Part shown: positions 6,971 through 12,831 of the stretch, piece after piece
Layout of the letters: each line of letters opens with the position of its first letter
Numbering within the stretch: position 1 is the first letter of the stretch
Origin: CAZQVN01 sp964596775
GTDB lineage: Bacteria > Eisenbacteria > RBG-16-71-46 > JABDJR01 > JAWXBZ01
Direction: 5' to 3'
NCBI GenBank assembly: GCA_964596775.1
Contig: CAZQVN010000078.1
Location: 1 to 13,365, forward strand
DNA: 13,365 nucleotides
Notes under the pieces: generated by a model
The model's input: only the letters and a program-made list of their open reading frames with translations
What the model was told of the DNA's origin: nothing
Database searches by the model: none
Program-made: the position numbers and the translations under genes

Positions 6971-7669
6971 TCAGCGCTCAATCTTGAACCGAGTTCCCGA
7001 CTTGATGCTGCCCCAGGTCGCGTTTTCAACCGGAACCGGTTCCGGGAGCACGCAGTTGCCGTCGACCTGCCAGTGATAGCCGCAGGGCGTGGACGCGCCG
7101 ATGCTGATTCCGATGGCACCGAACGTCCAGCCGTTCCGCTGTCCGACCGGAACGTTTCCGATCTGGCTTCCGCTGACCCAGTTGGTCATGCCGGCCAGGT
7201 TGCCGTCGCCGGTCGTCGTGTCGTAGACGATGTCGAACGAAGTGAAGTTTCCGCAGAGCACCGTGTCTCCGTCGGCGAACGAAAGCCTGTCGTAGAACGG
7301 ATCGCAGAAGGCGCCGAGATTATACTGAGCGGTTGTCCCGGTGGTCTTGCTGTCGCACAGGAAGTAGATGCGGCCGTTCGTGTAGTGGGCCACGACCGTG
7401 GTGCCGAACGTGTCGGCGCTGACGAAGAACAGGTCCTGCCCGATCGCGAATGTGTATTCGTTGGCCGAGTAGTTGAAGTTCAGATAGGTGGGATTGACGG
7501 AACCGATATAACCGTGAGCTTCGTAGTACTGGCCCGTGCAATCCAGGCACCCGGGCATGGGCCACGTCCAGTCGAACCCCTGAAAATCGGCGAGAAAAAC
7601 ATCGGCCTTCGCGGGGGGTGCGGCCGTCGCGAGGCCAATCAACAGCGTTGCCAATACCGCTGTCCTCAT
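6971..7669 (-). CDS. Exported protein of unknown function, paralogue 1 of tandem pair
   Basis: A 232-aa protein with a signal peptide: M-R-T, hydrophobic 4-16, and A-K-A at 20-22 before D23. The mature protein carries seven cysteines (41, 44, 105, 122, 139, 196, 206), an odd number and more than its paralogue; C41-L-D-C44 forms a close pair. Shared segments with the downstream paralogue are E-Y-T-F (71-74), Y-T-N-G-R-I-Y-F (96-103), F-A-D-G-D-T-V-L-C-G (131-140), a G-rich stretch at 154-168, G-Y near 197-198, and the tail P-V-P-V-E-N-A-T-W-G-S-I-K-S (211-224), followed by eight more residues. Of the 14 tail positions 11 are identical between the two. The start is ATG with a full anti-16S match AAAGGAGGT (7675-7683) 5 nt upstream, the strongest ribosome site in the window, so high expression is likely. 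No function can be named. Confidence 0.87.
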   Translation of the reverse strand: MRTAVLATLLIGLATAAPPAKADVFLADFQGFDWTWPMPGCLDCTGQYYEAHGYIGSVNPTYLNFNYSANEYTFAIGQDLFFVSADTFGTTVVAHYTNGRIYFLCDSKTTGTTAQYNLGAFCDPFYDRLSFADGDTVLCGNFTSFDIVYDTTTGDGNLAGMTNWVSGSQIGNVPVGQRNGWTFGAIGISIGASTPCGYHWQVDGNCVLPEPVPVENATWGSIKSGTRFKIER

Positions 7670-7674
7670 CCTGA

Positions 7675-7683
7675 ACCTCCTTT
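7675..7683 (-). promoter_or_regulatory. Very strong Shine-Dalgarno of the first secreted-protein gene
   Basis: AAAGGAGGT on the minus strand matches the anti-Shine-Dalgarno end of 16S rRNA over nine bases, with 5 nt to the ATG. Other genes here have 5-6 base matches or none. A TCACGTGA palindrome (7689-7696) lies 5 nt upstream of it. Confidence 0.85.
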
Positions 7684-7883
7684 GCGTGTCACGTGATGTT
7701 TGAACGAAAGTCCGAGCCGGGTGCTGTCCTGTTTTCGAAGGTCATTTCCGGCAACTACCGGGCAACTTGCAGACAAGAACATACGGAGTGCCCACCAAGC
7801 CCCCCTTTCTCAGGCCGTTTTCCAGGCAACGCCGGCGGGAACGAACCGGTGGCGGGCGGCAAAAATCCGTTCCCATCGCGCAT

Positions 7884-7907
7884 TTCAAGCTCATATTTTC
7901 GCTTGAA
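7884..7907. repeat. Inverted repeat in the leader of the secreted pair
   Basis: TTCAAGC, a 10-nt AT-rich loop (7891-7900), GCTTGAA: a perfect 7-bp inverted repeat. It lies about 20-45 nt downstream of the proposed promoter on the minus strand, so it could be a leader hairpin or an operator. No T-run follows. Confidence 0.35.
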
Positions 7908-7927
7908 CTTGAGATAATCCAGATGCC

Positions 7928-7956
7928 AGTTTAATCCGGTACGACAGATGCCGCAA
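7928..7956 (-). promoter_or_regulatory. Possible promoter for the secreted pair
   Basis: On the minus strand, TTGCGG (7956 to 7951) is followed after 17 nt by TAAACT (7933 to 7928), matching the -10 consensus at 4 of 6 bases and the -35 at its TTG. Transcription would start near 7921, giving a leader of about 250 nt before the ATG at 7669. Both boxes are imperfect and other placements are possible. Confidence 0.35.
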
Positions 7957-7993
7957 GCCCCTTTTTTGTTTTGACACGCTTTTGGGTGGATTC

Positions 7994-8860
7994 TCACTCT
8001 CCAGCGTTCAAGGACCAGACACCCCGGAATACCTCCCTGGCCGGTCCCTCCATGGTGACGGATCCGCCAGTCGCCCATTCGAGCCTCAGATCACCTCCTG
8101 TAAGGTGATTCAGGATAGATGGTTGTGTCCTTTTCGCCAGAACTCCGGCAACGCACACCGCCGACGCTCCGGTTCCGCAGGCCAGAGTTTCCCCCGAACC
8201 CCGCTCCCAGGTCCTTTGGCGCACCTCGCCCGGCCCCAGTATCTGAACGAACTCGACATTGGTACGTGAGGGAAAGGCCGGATGGATTTCGATTTTTCTG
8301 CCGATTTCCCGGACCGGGGCAAGATCCACGTCCGGAACGAAGATCACGCAGTGAGGATTGCCCATCGAGACACAGGTGATCCGCACTTCCGTGCCGTCCA
8401 CGTCGAGGACTTCCTCGATGACCTGCCCCCCGGGACCGTTCATCGGTATATCCGCGCGTTCCGTTCGCGGGATTCCCATGTCGACTCGCACGCGTTCGAC
8501 GCGATCCCCGTTCGTGATCAGGTCAAGTGTGAGAACACCAGCCAGGGTTTCGATCCGCATCGGCGTGCGCCGGGCCAGTCCGGACTCGTAGACATACTTG
8601 GCCACGCAGCGGATCCCGTTCCCGCACATTTCGGATTCGGAACCGTCCGCGTTGAACATCTGCATCCGGGCGTCGGCCTCTGCGGAGGGGCGGATGAGAA
8701 TCAGGCCGTCTCCGCCGATGCCGAAGTGACGGTCGCTCATGCGCCTCGCGAGATCCGCGAGATCCGCGGGCAGCCGCCCCTCCACGTTCCGGCCGGGAAA
8801 GAGATCCAGGTACACGTAGTCGTTGCCGCACCCCTCCATCTTGACGAAGGGAATCTCCAT
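7994..8860 (-). CDS. dapF: Diaminopimelate epimerase
   Basis: Converts LL- to meso-diaminopimelate without a cofactor, giving the lysine precursor and peptidoglycan cross-linker; cytosolic. Both catalytic cysteines are present: C79 in E-M-C-G-N-G-I-R-C and C228 in L-A-C-G-T-G-A-S-A. Other signatures are K7-M-E-G-C-G-N-D-Y-V-Y-L-D at the start, F-G-I-G-G-D-G (46-52), G-N-P-H (167-170), R199-T-N-V-E-F and E219-R-G-S-G-E-T. The length of 288 aa is typical. The N-terminal motif is the E-G-x-G-N-D-Y-V-Y variant rather than the proteobacterial H-G-x-G-N-D-F. ATG start with AAGGAG (8868-8873) 7 nt upstream, partly inside the end of birA. Last gene of the uvrB-nadC-birA-dapF series; it acts downstream of the aspartate kinase at the left end of the window. 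Confidence 0.96.
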   Translation of the reverse strand: MEIPFVKMEGCGNDYVYLDLFPGRNVEGRLPADLADLARRMSDRHFGIGGDGLILIRPSAEADARMQMFNADGSESEMCGNGIRCVAKYVYESGLARRTPMRIETLAGVLTLDLITNGDRVERVRVDMGIPRTERADIPMNGPGGQVIEEVLDVDGTEVRITCVSMGNPHCVIFVPDVDLAPVREIGRKIEIHPAFPSRTNVEFVQILGPGEVRQRTWERGSGETLACGTGASAVCVAGVLAKRTQPSILNHLTGGDLRLEWATGGSVTMEGPAREVFRGVWSLNAGE

Positions 8861-8864
8861 ATCG

Positions 8865-9674
8865 CTACTCCTTGACCCTCAGAAGTTCGATGTCCGCGGA
8901 ATGGATCGCCTCCACGACCCCGTTCCGCTCGATCAACAGCGCGCCGTCCTCGTTCACACCCGTGGCCTTCGCCCCAAACGCCTCCCCGTTGCGTTGCACC
9001 GTGATATCCCGGCCCAGAACGCTCGACCGCAGGGTCCAGTCGCGACGGATGGCGGCGCCTCCGTCCTTCAGGAGACGCCTGTATTCGAATTCAAACGCCT
9101 CGAGAAATGCGGCGAACGCCAGGGCGCGGTCCACGGGTTTCCTTCCGCAGAGGCGCAGCGACGATGCCTGTTCCCGGAATTCCGGCGGGAAGTCCGATTC
9201 GACCTGGTTCACATTGATCCCCGTGCCGAGAACGATATAGCCGAGATCCTTCTTCCGGCCTCCGACCTCGGCCAGAAGCCCGCAGATCTTCCGCCCGCCG
9301 ACCTGGACATCGTTCGGCCACTTGATGCGCGCGGACACGCCGGCGGCCCGGGCCGTGACATCGGTCGCGGCCAGCGCGCCCGCCCAGGTGACCAGGTAGG
9401 CCCGATTCAGCGGGAGGTCCGGTCGGAGGATCCATGAGAACCACAGTCCGAGCCCCGGCGGCGAACTCCAGCCCCGTCCGTGGCGCCCCCGGCCGGCCTG
9501 CTGGGCGTCGGCCAGAACCAGCGTGCCGTGCGGCGCATCGGCGCGCGCGAGATCGACGGCCACCGCGTTCGTCGACTCCGTGGACGGATGATAATGCAGC
9601 CGGGTGACGAGAGCGCATCTCTGCACGACCGCCTGGACCTGCCCGGGGAAGCCGGCATGGGGAATCGCGGTCAT
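8865..9674 (-). CDS. birA: Biotin--[acetyl-CoA-carboxylase] ligase, monofunctional (no DNA-binding domain)
   Basis: Activates biotin to biotinyl-5'-AMP and attaches it to the carrier lysine of biotin-dependent carboxylases. Visible motifs: S33-T-N at the biotin pocket, the adenylate loop G61-R-G-R-H-G-R-G-W69, K118-W-P-N-D122, K129 in G-R-K-I-C-G-L-L-A-E, and G150-T-G-I-N-V-N. A small C-terminal domain (~220-269) follows. At 269 aa it has no N-terminal winged helix, so unlike E. coli BirA it should not act as the biotin-operon repressor. Its ATG overlaps the nadC stop (ATGA), indicating translational coupling; dapF begins 4 nt after its end. Confidence 0.94.
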   Translation of the reverse strand: MTAIPHAGFPGQVQAVVQRCALVTRLHYHPSTESTNAVAVDLARADAPHGTLVLADAQQAGRGRHGRGWSSPPGLGLWFSWILRPDLPLNRAYLVTWAGALAATDVTARAAGVSARIKWPNDVQVGGRKICGLLAEVGGRKKDLGYIVLGTGINVNQVESDFPPEFREQASSLRLCGRKPVDRALAFAAFLEAFEFEYRRLLKDGGAAIRRDWTLRSSVLGRDITVQRNGEAFGAKATGVNEDGALLIERNGVVEAIHSADIELLRVKE

Positions 9675-10534
9675 CCGGAGCCGCCCGCGGGAAGAAAGTC
9701 CAGCGCCAGGTCGAGTGAAGGCGCGGAATGGGTCAACGCCCCGGCGGAAATGACGTCCACGCCCGGCAGAGCATAGCCGCGGATCGTGGCGAGCGTGATG
9801 CCGCCGGACACCTCGACCTCGGGCCGCGGGCGCGCCGCGGCGATCACCGCAACCGCCTCCCGCACTTCCTCCGGCGTCATGTTGTCGAGCAGGAGCGCTT
9901 CGGCGCCGGCGTTAACGGCCTCGCGTACCTCCTCGAGGGTGCGCACCTCCGCCTGGACCATGATGCCGGGAGGACGCCCGGCGAGCGCGGCACGGACTGC
10001 CGGGCCAACGCCGCCGGCCGCGATCTCGTGATTGTCCTTGATGAGGATGCGGTCCCACAGCCCCATGCGGTGATTCCGACCGCCGGCCACCGCCACCGCG
10101 TACTTTTCCAGCCTCCGGAATCCCGGCGTCGTCTTGCGCGTGTCCGCCACCGCCACCCCGGTGCCGGCCACCGCCTCCACGTACCGCCGGGTGATCGAGG
10201 CCACGCCGGACAACCGCTGCAGGAAGTTGAGCGCCACGCGCTCGCCGGTCAGGATCCCGCGGGCGGGGCCGTCGATCCGGGCCACGATCCGGCCCGGCAC
10301 GAGGGCGTCGCCATCGCGCGCCTCCGCGTGAAACCGCACGGCCGGATCGACCTCCGCGAACACGCGCCGCGCGATCTCGATGCCGGCCAGGACGCCCGCC
10401 TCGCGGGCCACGATCGTGCCGGAAGCCACGGCCGTTTCCGGAATCAGGAGCCGCGACGTCACGTCACCGGAGGGGCCGAGATCCTCCTCCAGCGCCCGGC
10501 GGATGAGCGGCAGCGCCTCCTCGACATCGATCAT
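9671..10534 (-). CDS. nadC: Nicotinate-nucleotide pyrophosphorylase (quinolinate phosphoribosyltransferase)
   Basis: Joins quinolinate and PRPP to nicotinate mononucleotide with loss of CO2, the last step special to de novo NAD synthesis. Signatures: E98-R-V-A-L-N-F-L-Q-R-L-S-G (98-110), D131-T-R-K-T-T-P-G-F-R (131-140), K144-Y-A-V and G151-G-R-N-H-R (quinolinate/phosphate binding), L164-I-K-D-N-H, E195, L-L-D-N-M (215-219) and E241-V-S-G-G-I. The 287-aa length is standard. The first codon overlaps the uvrB stop as ATGA and the last overlaps birA the same way, so it is translationally coupled on both sides. nadA and nadB are not in the window. The nadC-birA pairing recurs in many bacteria; the link to uvrB looks incidental. 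Confidence 0.96.
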   Translation of the reverse strand: MIDVEEALPLIRRALEEDLGPSGDVTSRLLIPETAVASGTIVAREAGVLAGIEIARRVFAEVDPAVRFHAEARDGDALVPGRIVARIDGPARGILTGERVALNFLQRLSGVASITRRYVEAVAGTGVAVADTRKTTPGFRRLEKYAVAVAGGRNHRMGLWDRILIKDNHEIAAGGVGPAVRAALAGRPPGIMVQAEVRTLEEVREAVNAGAEALLLDNMTPEEVREAVAVIAAARPRPEVEVSGGITLATIRGYALPGVDVISAGALTHSAPSLDLALDFLPAGGSG

Positions 10535-12546
10535 CGCGGGTCCGTCTTCAGTTCGCGGATCCGATCACGGAGGCTGGCCGCCTTCTCGAATTCCAGGGCT
10601 TTCGCGGCCACGCGCATTTCCGCGGTGAGGAGACGGATCATCTCCGTGCGGTCCGTGCCCTCGAGACGCTGCAGGAAGGCCAGGCCCGGATCCTCGTCGT
10701 CCGCCGGCCCCGCGTCCGCCACCGACGTGGACAGCATCACCTCGTCGATCGACTTGATGATCGTCATCGGCGTGATCCCCTGCTCCTCGTTCCAGGCCAG
10801 CTGCTTCTCCCGGCGGCGGGTCATTTCATCCATGGCCCGCTGCATCGAGCCGGTGACGCGGTCCGCGTAGAGAAGAACCTTTCCGCCCACGTTCCGCGCG
10901 GCGCGCCCGGAGGTCTGGATGAGGCTGCGCTCCGAGCGGAGGAATCCCTCCTTGTCCGCGTCGAGGATGGCCACGAGCGACACCTCGGGCAGGTCCAGCC
11001 CCTCGCGGAGGAGGTTGATCCCGACCAGAACGTCGAACTTGCCGAGGCGCAGGTTGCGGAGGATCTCGACGCGCTCGATGGCGTCGATGTCCGAGTGGAG
11101 GTAGGCCACCCGGACGCCCGCGGAGAGCAGGTAATCGGCGAGATCCTCCGCCATCCGCTTCGTCAACGTCGTGACGAGGACGCGCTCCCCCCTGTCCGTG
11201 GTCTCCCTGATCTCGCCCATGAGGTCGTCGATCTGGCCGGCGATCGGGCGGATGTGCACCTCGGGATCGATGAGGCCGGTCGGCCGGATGATCTGTTCCA
11301 CGACCACACCGTCCGTCTTTTCGAGTTCGTAGTCGGCGGGTGTGGCCGAAACGAAGATCGTGGCCGGAATCAGCCCCTCGAACTCCTCGTAGCGGAGGGG
11401 CCGGTTGTCCAGCGCCGAGGGGAGGCGGAACCCGTAGTCCACCAGCGTCTGCTTGCGGCTCCTGTCCCCCTCGTACATGCCGCCGATCTGCGGCACGGTG
11501 ACATGCGACTCGTCGATGATCAGCAGCCAGTCCTTCGACTTCGGGAAGTAATCGAGCAGGCAGTGCGGCCGCTGGCCGACGCGGCGGCCGTCGAGGAAAC
11601 GGCTGTAGTTTTCGATGCCGGGGCAGAAGCCGATCTCGGTCATCATCTCGATGTCGTATTCACAGCGGCTCTTGAGCCGCTCGGCCTCGAGGAACTTGCC
11701 CTCGGCGTTGAACAGGGCCAGGCGATCGCGCAGTTCCGCGCGGATTTCCTTGACCGCCCGATCCAGTTCCTGGCGCTCCGTCACGAAGTGCTTGGCCGGA
11801 TAGACCGCGAGGCGCGGCAGCCGGGTCGTGACCTTGCCGGTCAACGGGTCGAGGATCGACAGCTGCTCGACCTCGTCGTCGAACAGCTCGATCCGGACGC
11901 CGTATTCCTCGTAGGCCGGCCGGATCTCCACGACGTCGCCGCGGACCCGGAACGTTCCGCGGCGGAAGTCGATGTCGTTCCGCTGATACTGGAGATGCAC
12001 GAGCTGGTCCTGGATCGCCTTGCGCTCGATCCTGTCCCCGACCTTGAGATAGAGCATCTGGCGCTGATACGCCTCCGGGTTGCCGAGGCCGTAGATGCAG
12101 GACACCGAGGCCACGATGATCACGTCGTCCCGCGACAGGAGGCTCGTGGTGGCCGCGAGGCGCAGCCGGTCGATGTCGTCGTTGATCGACGCGTCCTTTT
12201 CGATGTAGGTGTTCGAGGAGGGCACGTACGCTTCCGGCTGGTAGTAGTCGTAGTAGGACACGAAGTAGGACACGGCGTTGTTCGGAAAGTACTGCTTGAA
12301 CTCCCCGTAGAGCTGCGCCGCCAGCGTCTTGTTGTGGGAGATGATCAGCGTCGGCCGCCCGTGTTTCTCGATGACGTTGGCCATCGTGAACGTCTTCCCC
12401 GACCCGGTGACGCCGAGCAGCGTCTGGAACGGCGCGCCGGACTCCAGTCCGGCCATCAGTTCGGTGATCGCCTGCGGCTGGTCGCCGGACGGAGAATATT
12501 TCGAGACGAGTTGGAACGGGGCGCGGACGGCGGATGGGTTGGGCAT
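10531..12546 (-). CDS. uvrB: UvrABC excinuclease subunit B
   Basis: Damage-verifying ATPase of nucleotide excision repair; loaded by UvrA, it then recruits UvrC. Counting from the chosen start (671 aa): Walker A G45-V-T-G-S-G-K-T52, the DNA-clamping beta-hairpin with Y-Y-D-Y-Y-Q-P-E-A-Y-V-P at 98-109, Walker B L-L-I-I-D-E-S-H (341-348), F-V-S-A-T-P (398-403), helicase motif VI Q544-T-S-G-R-A-A-R and a C-terminal UVR domain (~633-667, E-F-E-K-A-A-x-L-R-D). The frame stays open upstream to 12807, but those 87 codons read through a repeat cluster and give Arg/Gly/Pro-rich nonsense. The family N-terminus (F-Q-L-V-S-K-Y-x-P-S-G-D-Q-P) begins 10 residues after the ATG at 12546. There is no Shine-Dalgarno; a promoter ends 6 nt before the ATG, so the mRNA is probably leaderless. 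First gene of a coupled operon with nadC, birA and dapF. Confidence 0.97.
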   Translation of the reverse strand: MPNPSAVRAPFQLVSKYSPSGDQPQAITELMAGLESGAPFQTLLGVTGSGKTFTMANVIEKHGRPTLIISHNKTLAAQLYGEFKQYFPNNAVSYFVSYYDYYQPEAYVPSSNTYIEKDASINDDIDRLRLAATTSLLSRDDVIIVASVSCIYGLGNPEAYQRQMLYLKVGDRIERKAIQDQLVHLQYQRNDIDFRRGTFRVRGDVVEIRPAYEEYGVRIELFDDEVEQLSILDPLTGKVTTRLPRLAVYPAKHFVTERQELDRAVKEIRAELRDRLALFNAEGKFLEAERLKSRCEYDIEMMTEIGFCPGIENYSRFLDGRRVGQRPHCLLDYFPKSKDWLLIIDESHVTVPQIGGMYEGDRSRKQTLVDYGFRLPSALDNRPLRYEEFEGLIPATIFVSATPADYELEKTDGVVVEQIIRPTGLIDPEVHIRPIAGQIDDLMGEIRETTDRGERVLVTTLTKRMAEDLADYLLSAGVRVAYLHSDIDAIERVEILRNLRLGKFDVLVGINLLREGLDLPEVSLVAILDADKEGFLRSERSLIQTSGRAARNVGGKVLLYADRVTGSMQRAMDEMTRRREKQLAWNEEQGITPMTIIKSIDEVMLSTSVADAGPADDEDPGLAFLQRLEGTDRTEMIRLLTAEMRVAAKALEFEKAASLRDRIRELKTDPR

Positions 12547-12552
12547 GCGGGG

Positions 12553-12581
12553 ATTATAGGAAGCAGGGTGGCGGGTCACAA
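12553..12581 (-). promoter_or_regulatory. Promoter of the uvrB-nadC-birA-dapF operon, leaderless geometry
   Basis: On the minus strand TTGTGA (12581 to 12576) is followed after exactly 17 nt by a perfect TATAAT (12558 to 12553). Only CCCCGC (12552-12547) separates the -10 from the uvrB ATG, so the usual start distance places +1 at or next to the A of ATG. No LexA-type box of the E. coli kind (CTG-N10-CAG) overlaps it. Confidence 0.75.
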
Positions 12582-12632
12582 CTCGGGGCGCTGCCTTCCC
12601 CCCAAAGAGCGAGGCCGCGTCGCGGAGGGGTC

Positions 12633-12796
12633 CGGAGTTCCGTCCGCCATCTCGGGGGACGTTCCGTCTCGGCATCCCTGCCTCGACTCCACTCGGCGCT
12701 CCGCACGGCTCCGCCATCCATGGCTCCGCCGGCTCCGCGACGCCCCCTCGATGGCGAACGGAACCCCGGCCCCCCGAGATGGCGGACGGAACTCCG
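12633..12796. repeat. Cluster of inverted and tandem ~25-nt repeats with 26-bp perfect terminal arms
   Basis: The arm 12633-12658 is the exact reverse complement of 12771-12796 (26 bp, core GTTCCGTCCGCCATC), enclosing 112 nt. Each arm is followed inwards by a degenerate second copy. On the right, 12743-12767 matches the unit at 21 of 25 bases in the same orientation with a 28-nt period. On the left, GTTCCGTCTCGGCATC begins at 12661. A further 11-bp inverted pair, GCGTCGCGGAG (12617-12627) and CTCCGCGACGC (12733-12743), interleaves with the main arms rather than nesting, which is pseudoknot topology. The middle has three GGCTCCGC copies (12709-12738). No target-site duplication is evident next to the arms and no T-run follows. 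It could be a dispersed palindromic repeat, a small non-autonomous element or a structured RNA. Confidence 0.85.
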
Positions 12797-12817
12797 CCGG
12801 CACGCAAGCCGAGCAGA

Positions 12818-12829
12818 GATCACGTGATC
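12818..12829. promoter_or_regulatory. 12-bp perfect palindrome just downstream of the truncated gene
   Basis: GATCACGTGATC is fully self-complementary and lies 2 nt beyond the stop of the right-edge gene. Its core TCACGTGA recurs at 7689-7696 before the secreted-protein pair. It may be a protein-binding site or chance; it is too short to be a terminator stem. Confidence 0.2.
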
Positions 12830-12831
12830 GT

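Larger units (their letters stand above)
7670..7993. other. 324-nt gap between dapF and the secreted pair: leader/regulatory region
   Basis: This is the longest stretch without a gene, and it is more AT-rich than its surroundings. Read on the minus strand it holds a possible promoter (7928-7956), a 7-bp inverted repeat (7884-7907), a near direct repeat GTTGCCCGG-TA-GTTGCCGG (about 7749-7767) and the strong ribosome site of the first secreted-protein gene. No intrinsic terminator for dapF is visible, because no hairpin with a T-run follows its stop. Short open frames exist on both strands but none shows protein-like features I would defend. No tRNA-like cloverleaf was seen. Confidence 0.6.

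Noticed and set aside
7684..7780. Possible c-di-GMP (GEMM) riboswitch because of an ACGCAAAG word before the secreted pair
   Set aside because: On the minus strand ACGCAAAG is simply the edge of the Shine-Dalgarno; the required GGGCAAACC segment and paired arms in the right order are absent.
7971..7999. Perfect TTGACA -35 box on the plus strand
   Set aside because: No -10-like hexamer at 16-18 nt (TCACTC region), and no plus-strand gene follows.
7755..8078. Minus-strand 107-codon frame running from the end of dapF into the gap
   Set aside because: It starts inside dapF in another frame. The middle part looks slightly protein-like, but there is no ribosome site and no motif, and it ends in low-complexity sequence.
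12633..12796. Rho-independent terminator or CRISPR-like array in the repeat cluster
   Set aside because: The stem is followed by no T-run on either strand, and the repeat units are inverted, diverged and without spacers of regular size.
12547..12807. 87-codon N-terminal extension of uvrB
   Set aside because: It reads through the inverted repeat cluster and the promoter itself, gives Arg/Gly/Pro-rich low-complexity sequence, and lies upstream of the family-conserved UvrB start.
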